Positions 42,917-52,131 are shown, counted from the first letter of the stretch. The stretch is DNA of 64,000 nt from Desulfitobacterium_A sp035539115 (GCF_035539115.1 NZ_DATLJA010000086.1:74732-138731); one strand, 5' to 3'. The notes: generated by a model not told the origin, from the letters alone. Made by a program: numbers and translations.

Positions 42917-45478
42917 ATGTACACATTTTCAATCAATGGGGAAGACTATTCCCTTGAAGAAGATATTAATATTCTGGATTATATCCGGGAAGAATTGCAT
43001 ATAACCTCTTTAAAAAATGGGTGTGGGGAGGGTGCTTGCGGTGCCTGCATGATTCTCGTCGATGGGAAAGCGGTGCGATCATGTCTTCTCAAAGCCTCAA
43101 AAGTCGATGGAAAAAGTCTCCTTACCGTCGAAGGTTTCTCGGAACGGGAAAAAGAAGGTTATGCCTGGGCTTTTGCTGAAGTTGGAGCGGTCCAGTGTGG
43201 TTTCTGTATTCCAGGGATGATGATTAGTGCCAAAGGGTTACTCGACAAAACCTTGAGTCCGTCTCTCCAAGAGATTAAGCAAGCGATCAAAGGAAATATC
43301 TGTCGGTGTACAGGTTATGTGAAAATCGAAAAGGGCATTAGTCTTGCAGCCAAGGCTTTGCGCGGCGAAATTAAACCTCAATCCGCGAAACCGCTAAGCG
43401 AAGGGATCGGTACCAATTTAGTGCGCGTCGATGCCATCGATAAGGCTCTGGGTAAAGCCAAGTATGTTGATGATTTATTTGTCGGCGGGATGCTCTACGG
43501 GGTTGCGTTGCGCACGAAATATCCACGCGCTTTGATCAAAGGGATTGATGTCTCGGCAGCCCAGGCTTACCCTGGCGTCGTCGCGGTGATGACAGCCGAA
43601 GATATCCCTGGCGAGCGCTACTGGGGGCATATTTTTCATGATTGGCCGACGCTGGTTGCGGTCGGTGAAGAAACCCGCTATATCGGCGATGCCATCGCCT
43701 TAGTCGCTGCTCAAACGAAAAAACAGGCGAGGGAAGCTCTCAAACTTATTCAGGTGGAGTATGAGGAGCTTGAGCCGCTGTTAACACCGGCTGCCGCGTT
43801 AGCTTCTGGAGCGCCGCTTATCCAGCCCAAGGGAAATCTGCTGAGTAAAACTCATCTGCGCCGAGGAAATCCTGAGGAGGCCCTGGCGCAATCGGCCTAT
43901 GTTGTCTCTAATCGTTACACCACGCCGCCCACCGAGCATGCCTTCATGGAGACTGAAAGCGCTTTAGCGCTTCCTCATTCGGATGGGAGTGTGACTGTTT
44001 ACGTAGGAAGTCAAAGTGTCTATGATGATATGCATGGGATAAGTGCGATCCTTGGTTTACCTCCTGAGAAGGTACGGGTGATTAGTCAATTTGTCGGTGG
44101 AGGCTTTGGGGGTAAGGAAGACCTCACGGTGCAACACCATGCTGCTTTACTGGCCTGGAAAACAGGCAAGCCGGTGAAAGTCACCTTAACGCGCCAGGAA
44201 AGCATCCTGGTTCACCCGAAGCGCCATGCCATGGAAATTGAAGTGACAACAGGTTGTGATGCGGAAGGACATCTTACAGGGATAAAAGCAACAGTGATGG
44301 CCGATAGTGGAGCCTATGCTTCGCTCGGATCAGCCGTTGTGGAACGGGCGTGCACCCATCTTGGTGGTCCTTACAGTGTTCCCAATATTGAGGTTATGGG
44401 ATTCTGCGTATATACGAATAATCCACCTGCAGGCGCCTTCCGCGGCTTTGGCGTTCCCCAATCCAATTTTGCTTCAGAAACGAATCTGAATCTTCTCGCG
44501 GAAAAAGTCGGAATTTCTCCCTGGGAAATCCGTTTTCAAAATGCGTTAGAACCCGGTCAAGTCGGTCCGAGTGGACAAATCGCTGATGAAGGAACAGCAC
44601 TCAAAGAAACGCTCCTAGCTGTCCGCGAAGTTTACGAATCTTCACCTTATGCAGGGATTGCCTGTGCCTATAAGAATTCTGGGATTGGTGTGGGTTTACC
44701 GGACATCTCGCGCGTGCGCATGAAGATTGAAAAGGGAAAAGTGGGGGTTTATACCAGCGCCCAATGTATTGGCCAAGGGTTAGCAACCATTGTGATCCAA
44801 ATCGTGAATGAGGCAACAGGGATAACCGGGGATCAGATCGTAGTAGTTGCCCCAGATACTTTCCTTACTCCGGATGCCGGTACCACAACGGCTTCGCGGC
44901 AAACGCTGTTCACGGGCGAGGCCACTCGCCAAGCGGCTTTAGCGTTACAACAAGCCCTGGAAGATAAAACGCTGGAACAGCTCGAAGGGACGGAATATTA
45001 CGGAGAATACTTGGGTCAAACGGATCCGCTTCAATCTGATAAGTCCAACCCAGTTAATCATGTGGCCTATAGTTATGCAACGCATGTTGCCCTTTTAGAC
45101 GAAAAAGGAAAAGTCCAAAAAGTCGTGGCAGCACACGATGTTGGTCGCGCGATCAATCCAATCGCTGTGGAAGGGCAAATTGAAGGTGGTGTGGCCATGG
45201 GGTTGGGTTATACCCTACGGGAAGATTTTCCACTAGAGAAAGGAGTCCCTACCGCTAAATATGGAACGCTTGGGCTCTTCCGTTCGACAGACATGCCAGA
45301 GATCGAAACTGTGATTATCGAGAAAAATCCATCCTCCTTGGCGTATGGTGCCAAAGGAATAGGAGAAATTTCTTCAATCCCCATCACAGCTGCTGTGGCG
45401 GCTGCTTATCGAAAACTTGACGGTAAGCTGCGGTTAAGTTTACCCTTAAAGGAGACCCTTTATAACAGTAAGGGTTGA
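42917..45478 (+). CDS. xdhD: XdhD-like fused molybdenum hydroxylase
   Basis: 853 residues from ATG 42917, the Met best spaced from AAAGGTGG (42902-42909). A single chain contains the 2Fe-2S domains (CGEGACGACMI, CGFCIPGM, CRCTGY; residues 1-150) and the molybdopterin domains (VGGGFGGKED, AGAFRGFGVPQ, CIGQGLAT, catalytic-Glu loop GAKGIGEIS), and lacks an FAD domain. This is the selenium-dependent hydroxylase architecture in which the cofactor carries labile selenium rather than selenocysteine; no in-frame UGA is present. Electrons may go to YgfK or another partner instead of FAD. XdhC/YqeB factors follow. Confidence 0.92.
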   Translation: MYTFSINGEDYSLEEDINILDYIREELHITSLKNGCGEGACGACMILVDGKAVRSCLLKASKVDGKSLLTVEGFSEREKEGYAWAFAEVGAVQCGFCIPGMMISAKGLLDKTLSPSLQEIKQAIKGNICRCTGYVKIEKGISLAAKALRGEIKPQSAKPLSEGIGTNLVRVDAIDKALGKAKYVDDLFVGGMLYGVALRTKYPRALIKGIDVSAAQAYPGVVAVMTAEDIPGERYWGHIFHDWPTLVAVGEETRYIGDAIALVAAQTKKQAREALKLIQVEYEELEPLLTPAAALASGAPLIQPKGNLLSKTHLRRGNPEEALAQSAYVVSNRYTTPPTEHAFMETESALALPHSDGSVTVYVGSQSVYDDMHGISAILGLPPEKVRVISQFVGGGFGGKEDLTVQHHAALLAWKTGKPVKVTLTRQESILVHPKRHAMEIEVTTGCDAEGHLTGIKATVMADSGAYASLGSAVVERACTHLGGPYSVPNIEVMGFCVYTNNPPAGAFRGFGVPQSNFASETNLNLLAEKVGISPWEIRFQNALEPGQVGPSGQIADEGTALKETLLAVREVYESSPYAGIACAYKNSGIGVGLPDISRVRMKIEKGKVGVYTSAQCIGQGLATIVIQIVNEATGITGDQIVVVAPDTFLTPDAGTTTASRQTLFTGEATRQAALALQQALEDKTLEQLEGTEYYGEYLGQTDPLQSDKSNPVNHVAYSYATHVALLDEKGKVQKVVAAHDVGRAINPIAVEGQIEGGVAMGLGYTLREDFPLEKGVPTAKYGTLGLFRSTDMPEIETVIIEKNPSSLAYGAKGIGEISSIPITAAVAAAYRKLDGKLRLSLPLKETLYNSKG

Positions 45479-45499
45479 GACAAGAATGGAGAACGGTTT

Positions 45500-46282
45500 A
45501 TGCAAAGAATTTATGATAAACTCAACGAAATGCTTGAAAATCACCAGATTGGGGCAAGCGGAGTAGTGATCGAGGGAGATCCGGCGCTTTGTCCTACCGG
45601 GACGAAATTTCTGGTTAATGACGCGGGTGAACTCCTGGCAGGAAATCTCAACAAGAATGTGCTTAATTCGCTTCAAGAAGATCTATTAATGAGTATGCGT
45701 AGCAAAAAGCCCATGACTTTAACCGTAGCGGGAGGTTTGAAGATTTTCTTGAATCCTCTTTATCCGCCAACGCGCTTGCTTATTTTAGGAGGAGGCCATA
45801 TTGCCCTGCCTCTGGTCAAGCTGGGGAGGCTGATGGATTTTCAGGTTACCGTGGTCGATGACCGTCCCTCGTTTGCCAATCCGGTGCGCTTTGGTGAAGC
45901 TGACGAAGTCATCTGTGAGAGCTTTGAGACGGTTTTTCCGCGCGTGTGTATTGATCAAAATACGTATGTCGTCATTGTGACGCGTGGTCATCGTTATGAC
46001 CAACTCTGCGTCGAGGCGGTGCTCAATACCCCTGTGCAGCCTGCCTATATAGGGATGATCGGGAGTCGACGCAAAGTTGCCGCGATTATGGATGCCTTAA
46101 AAGAGAATGGGACTCCTGAGGAACTGCTGAACAAGGTATATGCACCGATTGGACTGGATATCGGCGCCCAGACTCCCGAAGAAATTGCCCTCAGCATTCT
46201 GGCCGAAATTATCATGGTTGAGCACTATGGGAAGAGTAACGGTCTAGGGACGCAAGCTAGGGGGAAGAAAAGCAATGGATAG
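45500..46282 (+). CDS. xdhC: XdhC-family maturation factor (Rossmann part)
   Basis: 260 residues. The N-terminal ~90 residues are a degenerate XdhC/CoxI-like domain lacking the GGGC motif; the rest is the Rossmann domain with LLILGGGHIALPLVKL, VVDDRPSFAN, VIVTRGHRYD and YIGMIGSRRKV. XdhC proteins bind molybdenum cofactor, help its sulfuration (or selenation) and insert it into hydroxylases. An 8-bp overlap with the next gene, which encodes a canonical XdhC N-terminal domain, suggests the two act as one split factor. Confidence 0.88.
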   Translation: MQRIYDKLNEMLENHQIGASGVVIEGDPALCPTGTKFLVNDAGELLAGNLNKNVLNSLQEDLLMSMRSKKPMTLTVAGGLKIFLNPLYPPTRLLILGGGHIALPLVKLGRLMDFQVTVVDDRPSFANPVRFGEADEVICESFETVFPRVCIDQNTYVVIVTRGHRYDQLCVEAVLNTPVQPAYIGMIGSRRKVAAIMDALKENGTPEELLNKVYAPIGLDIGAQTPEEIALSILAEIIMVEHYGKSNGLGTQARGKKSNG

Positions 46283-46646
46283 CAAAGTACTTGAGACGCT
46301 CCTTCGACTCAATGAGGAATCACAAACGAACCAAGATGCGGGATCAGAAAATGATTTATTTAATCAGGCAGCGTTAGCCACCATTATCAACACCTTAGGT
46401 TCCACGCCACGTAAGGCCGGAGCCCAAATCCTTTTCTTTCGAGATGGACGGGTTGTCGGTACGATCGGCGGAGGATGTGGGGAAGCAGAAGTACGCCAAC
46501 ATGCTTTTCGGGTGATCGAGCAAGGCCAGCCCGCCGTGGTCGAAATTAACCTCACTCATGAAGCTGCTGCCGAGGACGGAATGGTTTGTGGTGGGGCTAT
46601 GCAAGTGTATATTGAGCCGGCGCTGTACTCCCCGGAGAAAGTATGA
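46275..46646 (+). CDS. XdhC/CoxI N-terminal domain protein
   Basis: 123 residues consisting solely of the XdhC/CoxI domain: LGSTPRKAGAQILFF, GTIGGGCGEAEV and EDGMVCGGAMQVYIEP, the last two being cofactor/metal-binding Gly-Cys motifs. It lacks the Rossmann half supplied by the preceding gene. Probably a partner in cofactor maturation of the molybdenum hydroxylases. Confidence 0.85.
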   Translation: MDSKVLETLLRLNEESQTNQDAGSENDLFNQAALATIINTLGSTPRKAGAQILFFRDGRVVGTIGGGCGEAEVRQHAFRVIEQGQPAVVEINLTHEAAAEDGMVCGGAMQVYIEPALYSPEKV

Positions 46647-46653
46647 CGATCGA

Positions 46654-47532
46654 ATGAAAGACGAAAAAGATAGACCAATGAAGAATAACCGAAAATTGAC
46701 AGGGTCGATTGTCCTCGTCCGCGGAGCGGGTGAACAGGCAAGCGGCGTAGGCTGGGCTCTCGCTAAAGCGGGATTTAGGGTGTTGATGACGGAAGTTGAG
46801 CAGCCTCTCATGGTGCGTTGGCCGGTAAGCTTTGGCACAGCAGTGGAAGAAGGAAAGTGGAGTGTGGAAGGGCTCGTTGCACGGCGAGTGTCAAGTCCGG
46901 AAGAATGCCCAAACGTTTGGGGAAACGGAGAGATTCCCATCCTGATTGACCCGGATTTAAACGTATTAGATCTTTGGCAGCCAGAAGTGCTTGTCGATGC
47001 CATCCTGGCTAAACGAAATTTGGGAACCCAGCGTCAGATGGCGCCCTTAACGATTGGCTTGGGTCCTGGTTTTACGGCGGGGGAGGATGTTCATTTAGTG
47101 ATCGAAACGAATCGTGGGCATGATCTAGGGCGGATCATTGCGTCCGGAACGGCTGAACCGAATACCGGAATTCCGGGGAATATCGCGGGTTATAGTCGCG
47201 AGCGGGTTATCTATTCCCCCCAAGCTGGTGTATTTCGAGCACAACGCCAAATCGGTGAGAAGGTAGCTGCTGGTGATGTCTTAGGAACGATTGAAGGCTT
47301 AAACACGCCCGTTCTTTCTCCTCTCGATGGTGTGCTGCGAGGATTGCTGCGGTCGGGTGTTCGAGTGGGTCAACAAGTCAAGGTTGGGGATATCGATCCT
47401 CGAGGAAAAGTGGAATACTGTTGGACAATTTCGGAAAAAGCTCGGGCCATCGGAGCAGCAGTCGTGCTCAGCATCTTGGAACAAAGACATAGTGCTGAAG
47501 GAAATAAAACCATAATTTGCGGAGTATCATAA
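46654..47532 (+). CDS. yqeB: YqeB-family selenium-dependent hydroxylase accessory protein
   Basis: 292 residues if ATG 46654 is used (ATG 46678 is an alternative); the in-frame ORF upstream overlaps the previous gene and is unlikely to be translated. It opens with SIVLVRGAGEQASGVGWALAK, a nucleotide-binding loop, then VDAILAKRN, IGLGPGFTAGEDVHLVIETNRGH is in the middle, and a C-terminal biotinyl-like barrel half (KVAAGDVLGTIEG...VRVGQQVKVGDID) follows. YqeB occurs with selenium-dependent molybdenum hydroxylases and is thought to act in selenium cofactor delivery. It is the last gene of the purine locus. Confidence 0.88.
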   Translation: MKDEKDRPMKNNRKLTGSIVLVRGAGEQASGVGWALAKAGFRVLMTEVEQPLMVRWPVSFGTAVEEGKWSVEGLVARRVSSPEECPNVWGNGEIPILIDPDLNVLDLWQPEVLVDAILAKRNLGTQRQMAPLTIGLGPGFTAGEDVHLVIETNRGHDLGRIIASGTAEPNTGIPGNIAGYSRERVIYSPQAGVFRAQRQIGEKVAAGDVLGTIEGLNTPVLSPLDGVLRGLLRSGVRVGQQVKVGDIDPRGKVEYCWTISEKARAIGAAVVLSILEQRHSAEGNKTIICGVS

Positions 47533-47569
47533 ACAATTGAAATTTTAAACAGTAACTTAAAGAAAAACA

Positions 47570-47625
47570 AAAAACGGCTAAAGAACCCTTAACGATAAGT
47601 GTTAAAGGTTCTCTAGCCGTTTTTA
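47570..47625. terminator. Bidirectional terminator between yqeB and GerMN gene
   Basis: AAAACGGCTA...AGAACC pairs with GGTTCT...TAGCCGTTTT over ~20 bp. A-run on the left and T-run on the right serve both convergent genes. Confidence 0.85.
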
Positions 47626-47665
47626 TCTGAATAAAACGCTAATCCACACTAAATCTGGTTTGAAA

Positions 47666-48265
47666 TCACTGTTTCTGAATCAAGCTTTCATCCCGCTTAA
47701 GGGGTGTCGAGGTATCCGTTTCGCCAAGAATTGCAATCGAATTTTCACCGTTTAAGAGGAATTGAACACTCTGAACGTTAGGCAGAGTCGTTAAAGAATT
47801 GACAATACTATAGAGAATCAATTGTTCACCCGTACCGCCACCCGTAAAACTTGACCTAAACTGTTTTGATAGATCAAGCGTAGCCACGCCGTCTTTGACA
47901 GTGGCACTGAGAAGTTCAGTTCCTTTAGGGAGGGGCCGCTCGAGACCGGAAGGGGGATTGTTTAATTCATTGAACATGGCTTTAATGATTTCCTTGTTGT
48001 CGACATTGATGGTTCGCTCAACCGCCATAAGACCGCTGGCATCTGATTTTGGGAAATAAAGTGTCATTTTAACCGCTTGAGTAGTTGGAGCGTTGTTTGA
48101 ACTTGGGCTAGAAGAAGAATTCGCTGCAACACTCGTGTCATTCGGAGTTGCCGATACGTTGGCTTGAGTTTTCATATTACTCGACCCGCAACCGGTTACC
48201 CCAAGGATCGTGACGAGTATGGTTATTAGAATCAAGGCGAGAGGCCGGATTTTTTTGAGATGCAT
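47666..48265 (-). CDS. GerMN-domain lipoprotein
   Basis: 199 residues. The N-terminal signal ends in a lipobox (GVTGC), then a Ser/Thr/Asn-rich linker (~30-65), then a GerMN domain (MTLYFPKSDASGLMAVER, ...GTELLSATVKDGVATLDLS, EQLILYSIVNSLTTLPNVQSV). It is exported and lipid-anchored. GerM proteins of spore-formers aid engulfment and the SpoIIIAH-SpoIIQ channel; stand-alone copies occur widely. Convergent with yqeB, divergent from dnaG. Confidence 0.88.
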   Translation of the reverse strand: MHLKKIRPLALILITILVTILGVTGCGSSNMKTQANVSATPNDTSVAANSSSSPSSNNAPTTQAVKMTLYFPKSDASGLMAVERTINVDNKEIIKAMFNELNNPPSGLERPLPKGTELLSATVKDGVATLDLSKQFRSSFTGGGTGEQLILYSIVNSLTTLPNVQSVQFLLNGENSIAILGETDTSTPLKRDESLIQKQ

Positions 48266-48552
48266 GGAATTTCCACCTTTCTTATGTAATGCGAGGAAGA
48301 TTTCAATTCTATTCTATCATGATTTAAGGTCGAAGTTAATATTAAAAATGGAGTCGAAATAGGGAGGAGAAATAGAAGTTTGAGAGAATAGTTTAGGGAA
48401 ATACGAAATCTCAAACTTAAGTAAGATAATATTTGCATAATCAGGATATTCGTCGTGCCTAAAAAGAGGATTCCATGACTTTTTGGCGAAGAAATCTATA
48501 TCTAGTCTTGACTTTCAGAATAAAATGTGGCAGGGGTGGCGAACAACAGTCT

Positions 48553-50400
48553 GTGGATTATAGAATTCCCGAAGATACCGTTGAAGACATAAGATTACAT
48601 GCAGATATTGTCGAAATCATCTCTGAATATGTTTCATTACAGCGCAAAGGGAAAAACTATTTAGGATTATGTCCTTTTCATTCCGAAAAAACCCCGAGCT
48701 TCACCGTGACTCCTGATAAACAGATGTTTTACTGTTTTGGCTGTCATACGGGGGGGAATGTGTTTTCTTTTCTCATGAAGAAAGAGAACTGGAGTTTTCC
48801 GGAAACGCTCGAGTACTTGGCGCATAAATACGCGATTATGCTTCCTGAAAAAGAACTTTCACCCCGCGAAAGGGAGCAACAAGCACGTCGCCATCGTTGG
48901 GAAGAAATCCATGAATGGGCCACAGTTTACTATCATGATATCCTCATGAATCGGCCTGAGGGCGAACTAGGTAGGCAGTATTTTGCGGAACGAGGAGTCG
49001 ACTCCGAAACCATGAACACCTTTCGTCTTGGATATGCACCCGCTCGATGGGAGGGGTTGCTTGAGGCACTTTCGTCTCGGGGAATTCGTCCTCAGGAACT
49101 GGCAGATGCCGGTCTAGCCATTGAAAGAGATGCCCAGGAAGGAAAAGCAAACCGGGGGTATTACGACCGTTTCCGCAATCGTGTCATTTTTGCGATTTTA
49201 GACTCACGACAAAAATCCATTGCTTTTGGAGGTCGGGTTCTTGATGATACCTTACCCAAGTATCTGAACTCTCCTGAAACTGCTTTTTTTAATAAGGGAC
49301 ATCATTTATATGGAATGAACCGGGCCCATCAAGGAATTCGTGAATTTGGATTTGCCTTGTTGGCTGAAGGTTACATGGATGTCATCACTTTGCAAAAAGC
49401 AGGTTTCAGTAATGCGGTGGCCTCTCTGGGAACGGCGCTCACTAGAGATCAGGGGAAGCTTTTAAGACGTTATACCCAACGCATAGTGGTGGTCTATGAT
49501 TCGGACAAGCCGGGGATTCAAGCCACGCTCCGGGCGGGCGAGATATTAAGAGACGCAGGTTTCCGGGTCGATGTTTTAAGCTTAGTTGGTGCTAAGGATC
49601 CGGACGAGTATTTAAAATCCCAAGGGCCTGAGAAATTCAAGGAAGCCTTGGATCAGGCTAAACCCTATATTGAGTTTAAATATCAGGTTTATATTCAAGA
49701 CCACACCGTGCATAGCGCTCCAGAGAAACGAGAACTAGTGAGCGAATTAGCAGGAGATATTCTCAAAGTTACGAGTCCAGTCGAAAGAGAAGGGTACGAA
49801 CGCTTTTTGAGTTTGGAATTAGGTCTTACTTTGGAAGCGGTTCAGTTAGAGATTGTAAGTAAAGATAGGAATAAGGCAAAAAAACCGCGGGAAAGTGAAT
49901 ATTCTCCGGCAAATCAGGATATTTCTGTAAAAAACAGAGATAATATCAATAGGTATGTAAATCCTGTTCCTTCTGCCATTACGGTACCTAATGGAGTCCT
50001 TCGGGCAGAGCGAATTCTTTTACGTCTTTTGCTGGAACAGTTACTGTCTGTTGCTCAAGTCGAAGCGGAACTTGGTAAGGATTTCTGGAAAGTTCCAATC
50101 CATCAACAACTTTTTAACGCGATTGAGGAAGTTCAACTGCAAAATAGAACAGGAATTCCGATGAATACATCGGAAGAATTACAAAGCCAAATCGCGAATA
50201 TTATGGTTGAAGAGGCAGATGTGTCCCAGCCAGAAAAGCTTTTTCATGATTGTTTGCATCAAATCCGATCAGTCCAGTCGGAGGAAACAGTAGAAGAATT
50301 ACAAACCCGTATGGTCGCGTTAGAAAAATCCGGTGATATGGCAGGGGCAATTGCCCTGTTAAAAGAGATAGGAGAGCGGTTAAAAAGTGGCGAAAAGTAA
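48553..50400 (+). CDS. dnaG: DNA primase
   Basis: 615 residues from GTG 48553 (product begins MDYRIPEDTVEDIR), the usual position for DnaG; the frame is open further upstream to 48475 but that extension is not conserved-looking. The CHC2 zinc finger is CPFHSEKTPSFTV...FYCFGCHTGG. The Toprim core has LLAEGYMDVITL and VVVYDSDKPG. The C-terminal helicase-binding region ends QTRMVALEKSGD. Essential for RNA primers at the replication fork. It overlaps rpoD by 14 bp, the classic macromolecular-synthesis operon order. Confidence 0.95.
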   Translation: MDYRIPEDTVEDIRLHADIVEIISEYVSLQRKGKNYLGLCPFHSEKTPSFTVTPDKQMFYCFGCHTGGNVFSFLMKKENWSFPETLEYLAHKYAIMLPEKELSPREREQQARRHRWEEIHEWATVYYHDILMNRPEGELGRQYFAERGVDSETMNTFRLGYAPARWEGLLEALSSRGIRPQELADAGLAIERDAQEGKANRGYYDRFRNRVIFAILDSRQKSIAFGGRVLDDTLPKYLNSPETAFFNKGHHLYGMNRAHQGIREFGFALLAEGYMDVITLQKAGFSNAVASLGTALTRDQGKLLRRYTQRIVVVYDSDKPGIQATLRAGEILRDAGFRVDVLSLVGAKDPDEYLKSQGPEKFKEALDQAKPYIEFKYQVYIQDHTVHSAPEKRELVSELAGDILKVTSPVEREGYERFLSLELGLTLEAVQLEIVSKDRNKAKKPRESEYSPANQDISVKNRDNINRYVNPVPSAITVPNGVLRAERILLRLLLEQLLSVAQVEAELGKDFWKVPIHQQLFNAIEEVQLQNRTGIPMNTSEELQSQIANIMVEEADVSQPEKLFHDCLHQIRSVQSEETVEELQTRMVALEKSGDMAGAIALLKEIGERLKSGEK

Positions 50401-51577
50401 GGTTATGAGCACGCAGAAACAGAATCCCAAGGAAGGAAAGGAATCCAAGTCCATGAATGATGAAGAACTACGGGTTGAGGCCGTTAAAAATCTCATTCAA
50501 AAAGGAAAAAAGAAGGGTTCCCTCACATACCACGAAATTATGGATACCCTCCAAGGAATTGAGCTCACAACCGACCAAATTGATGAGGTATATGAGCAGA
50601 TCGGGCAGCTGGGTATTGAAATCATTCCTGAACCAGGTGAAGAGGAAGAAGTCTTAGAAAAGACAACCGAGGATAATCTCCACGGTGATGCTGAAGAGGA
50701 AGACGCTGAGGAAGAGGTTGAGGTTGATCTTTCTGTTCCTGAAGGGGTAGGAATAGATGACCCAGTTCGTATGTATTTGAAGGAAATCGGCCGGGTCCCC
50801 CTATTATCAGCTGAAGAGGAAGTTAAGCTTGCCAAAAGAATGGAGCAGGGAGACGAAGAAGCGAAACGACGGTTAGCCGAAGCAAACCTCCGACTTGTCG
50901 TCAGTATTGCTAAACGCTATGTGGGACGAGGCATGCTGTTTCTCGATCTAATTCAAGAGGGAAATTTAGGACTCATTAAGGCGGTCGAGAAATTCGACTA
51001 TCAAAAAGGATTTAAGTTCTCGACTTATGCAACCTGGTGGATTCGTCAAGCGATTACGCGCGCGATTGCTGACCAAGCGCGGACTATCCGGATCCCGGTG
51101 CATATGGTTGAAACGATTAATAAACTTATTCGGATTTCGCGCCAACTCTTACAAGAGCTAGGGCGGGAACCCGTTCCCGAAGAAATCGCAGCTCAGATGG
51201 ATATCCCCGTCGAACGGGTACGGGAAATCATGAAAATAGCCCAAGAACCAGTATCCTTAGAAACCCCGATTGGCGAAGAAGAAGATTCGCATTTGGGAGA
51301 TTTCATTCCTGATGAAGATGCTCCGGCCCCAGCGGAAGCAGCGTCCTTTATCCTTCTCAAGGAGCAGTTGGAAGAGGTTCTGGAAACGCTTACACCGCGT
51401 GAAGAAAAAGTTCTGCGTTTACGGTTTGGCCTAGATGATGGTAGAACCCGGACTTTGGAAGAAGTCGGGCAGGAGTTTGGTGTTACCCGCGAACGGATTC
51501 GCCAGATTGAAGCAAAGGCCCTCCGTAAACTGCGTCACCCTAGCCGGAGCAAGAAACTGAAAGATTATCTCGAATAG
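50387..51577 (+). CDS. rpoD: Primary sigma factor RpoD/SigA
   Basis: 396 residues from GTG 50387 (GGAGAG ten bases before); ATG 50405 is a possible alternative. Region 1.1 is short and acidic (EEEDAEEEVEVD). Region 1.2 is DPVRMYLKEIGRVPLL, region 2 is RYVGRGMLFLDLIQEGNLGL...FKFSTYATWWIRQAITRAI, region 4.2 is GVTRERIRQIEAKALRKLRH. Recognises TTGACA/TATAAT promoters such as the tRNA promoter just downstream. Confidence 0.96.
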   Translation: MAKSKVMSTQKQNPKEGKESKSMNDEELRVEAVKNLIQKGKKKGSLTYHEIMDTLQGIELTTDQIDEVYEQIGQLGIEIIPEPGEEEEVLEKTTEDNLHGDAEEEDAEEEVEVDLSVPEGVGIDDPVRMYLKEIGRVPLLSAEEEVKLAKRMEQGDEEAKRRLAEANLRLVVSIAKRYVGRGMLFLDLIQEGNLGLIKAVEKFDYQKGFKFSTYATWWIRQAITRAIADQARTIRIPVHMVETINKLIRISRQLLQELGREPVPEEIAAQMDIPVERVREIMKIAQEPVSLETPIGEEEDSHLGDFIPDEDAPAPAEAASFILLKEQLEEVLETLTPREEKVLRLRFGLDDGRTRTLEEVGQEFGVTRERIRQIEAKALRKLRHPSRSKKLKDYLE

Positions 51578-51596
51578 AATATTTGTTTCTGAAGGC

Positions 51597-51625
51597 TTGA
51601 CTATAAATAGTGAATTGCGTATAAT
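51597..51625 (+). promoter_or_regulatory. Sigma-A promoter of the tRNA operon
   Basis: TTGACT and TATAAT are 17 bp apart, with the first tRNA 18 bp beyond the -10 box. Confidence 0.85.
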
Positions 51626-51643
51626 AGTCAGTGCACAGGGCAT

Positions 51644-51718
51644 TCCTCGATAGCTCAATGGTGGAGCAACCGGCTGTTAACCGGTAGGTTGTAGGTTCGA
51701 GTCCTACTCGGGGAGCCA
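51644..51718 (+). tRNA. tRNA-Asn (GTT)
   Basis: 75 nt with encoded CCA. Acceptor TCCTCGA pairs with TCGGGGA; the anticodon arm ACCGG-CTGTTAA-CCGGT gives GTT; the T arm has GGTTCGAGTCC. Confidence 0.96.
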
Positions 51719-51737
51719 TTTTTTTATTTCTGCGATT

Positions 51738-51812
51738 GGGCCCATAGCTCAGCGGTAGAGCTGCCGGCTCATAACCGGTTGATCCTAGGTTCGAACCCTA
51801 GTGGGCCCACCA
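51738..51812 (+). tRNA. tRNA-Met or tRNA-Ile2 (CAT)
   Basis: 75 nt with CCA. Anticodon loop CTCATAA gives CAT; acceptor GGGCCCA pairs with TGGGCCC. Without modification data, elongator Met and lysidine-modified Ile2 cannot be separated; the GGGCCCA acceptor is not the initiator type. Confidence 0.92.
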
Positions 51813-51903
51813 TACTCGAAGTTCGAGGCACGAGGTTCGAAGCTCGAAAGACCAAAGGGATTACTCCAAAGTCGAACATCGAATTTTGTCGTACATCGAT
51901 AAT

Positions 51904-51979
51904 GGCCCGTTGGTCAAGCGGCTTAAGACACCGCCCTTTCACGGCGGCTACACGGGTTCGAATCCCGTACGGGTCACCA
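51904..51979 (+). tRNA. tRNA-Glu (TTC)
   Basis: 76 nt with CCA. Anticodon arm CCGCC-CTTTCAC-GGCGG gives TTC; the acceptor GGCCCGT pairs with ACGGGTC (one G-T). Confidence 0.96.
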
Positions 51980-52009
51980 TTTTTGATAGTAGAATATTGA
52001 TTTTACCAT

Positions 52010-52085
52010 GGGCGATTGGCTCAGTCGGTAGAGCGCATCCTTCACACGGATGAGGTCACTGGTTCGATCCCGGTATCGCCCACCA
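52010..52085 (+). tRNA. tRNA-Val (CAC), integration site
   Basis: 76 nt with CCA. Anticodon arm CATCC-TTCACAC-GGATG gives CAC. From the anticodon loop to 20 bp past the 3' end the sequence is duplicated at 55380-55444, so this gene is the attachment site of the adjoining element. Confidence 0.95.
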
Positions 52086-52105
52086 GTCATATCAAGGCTT
52101 TCAGC
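52041..52105. repeat. attL-like direct repeat in tRNA-Val
   Basis: 65 bp from TTCACACGGATGAGGTCA to AAGGCTTTCAGC, 63/65 identical to 55380-55444. The tRNA stays functional at this end. Confidence 0.85.
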
Positions 52106-52131
52106 CTTTACATTCAAGTGAAATATGCAAT

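Noticed and set aside
46558..46653. Upstream extension of YqeB
   Set aside because: It lies within the XdhC-domain gene in another frame and precedes the conserved start of the family.
42917..47532. Selenoprotein genes, because the family names mention selenium
   Set aside because: No in-frame UGA or SECIS-like signal; selenium in this family is a labile cofactor ligand.
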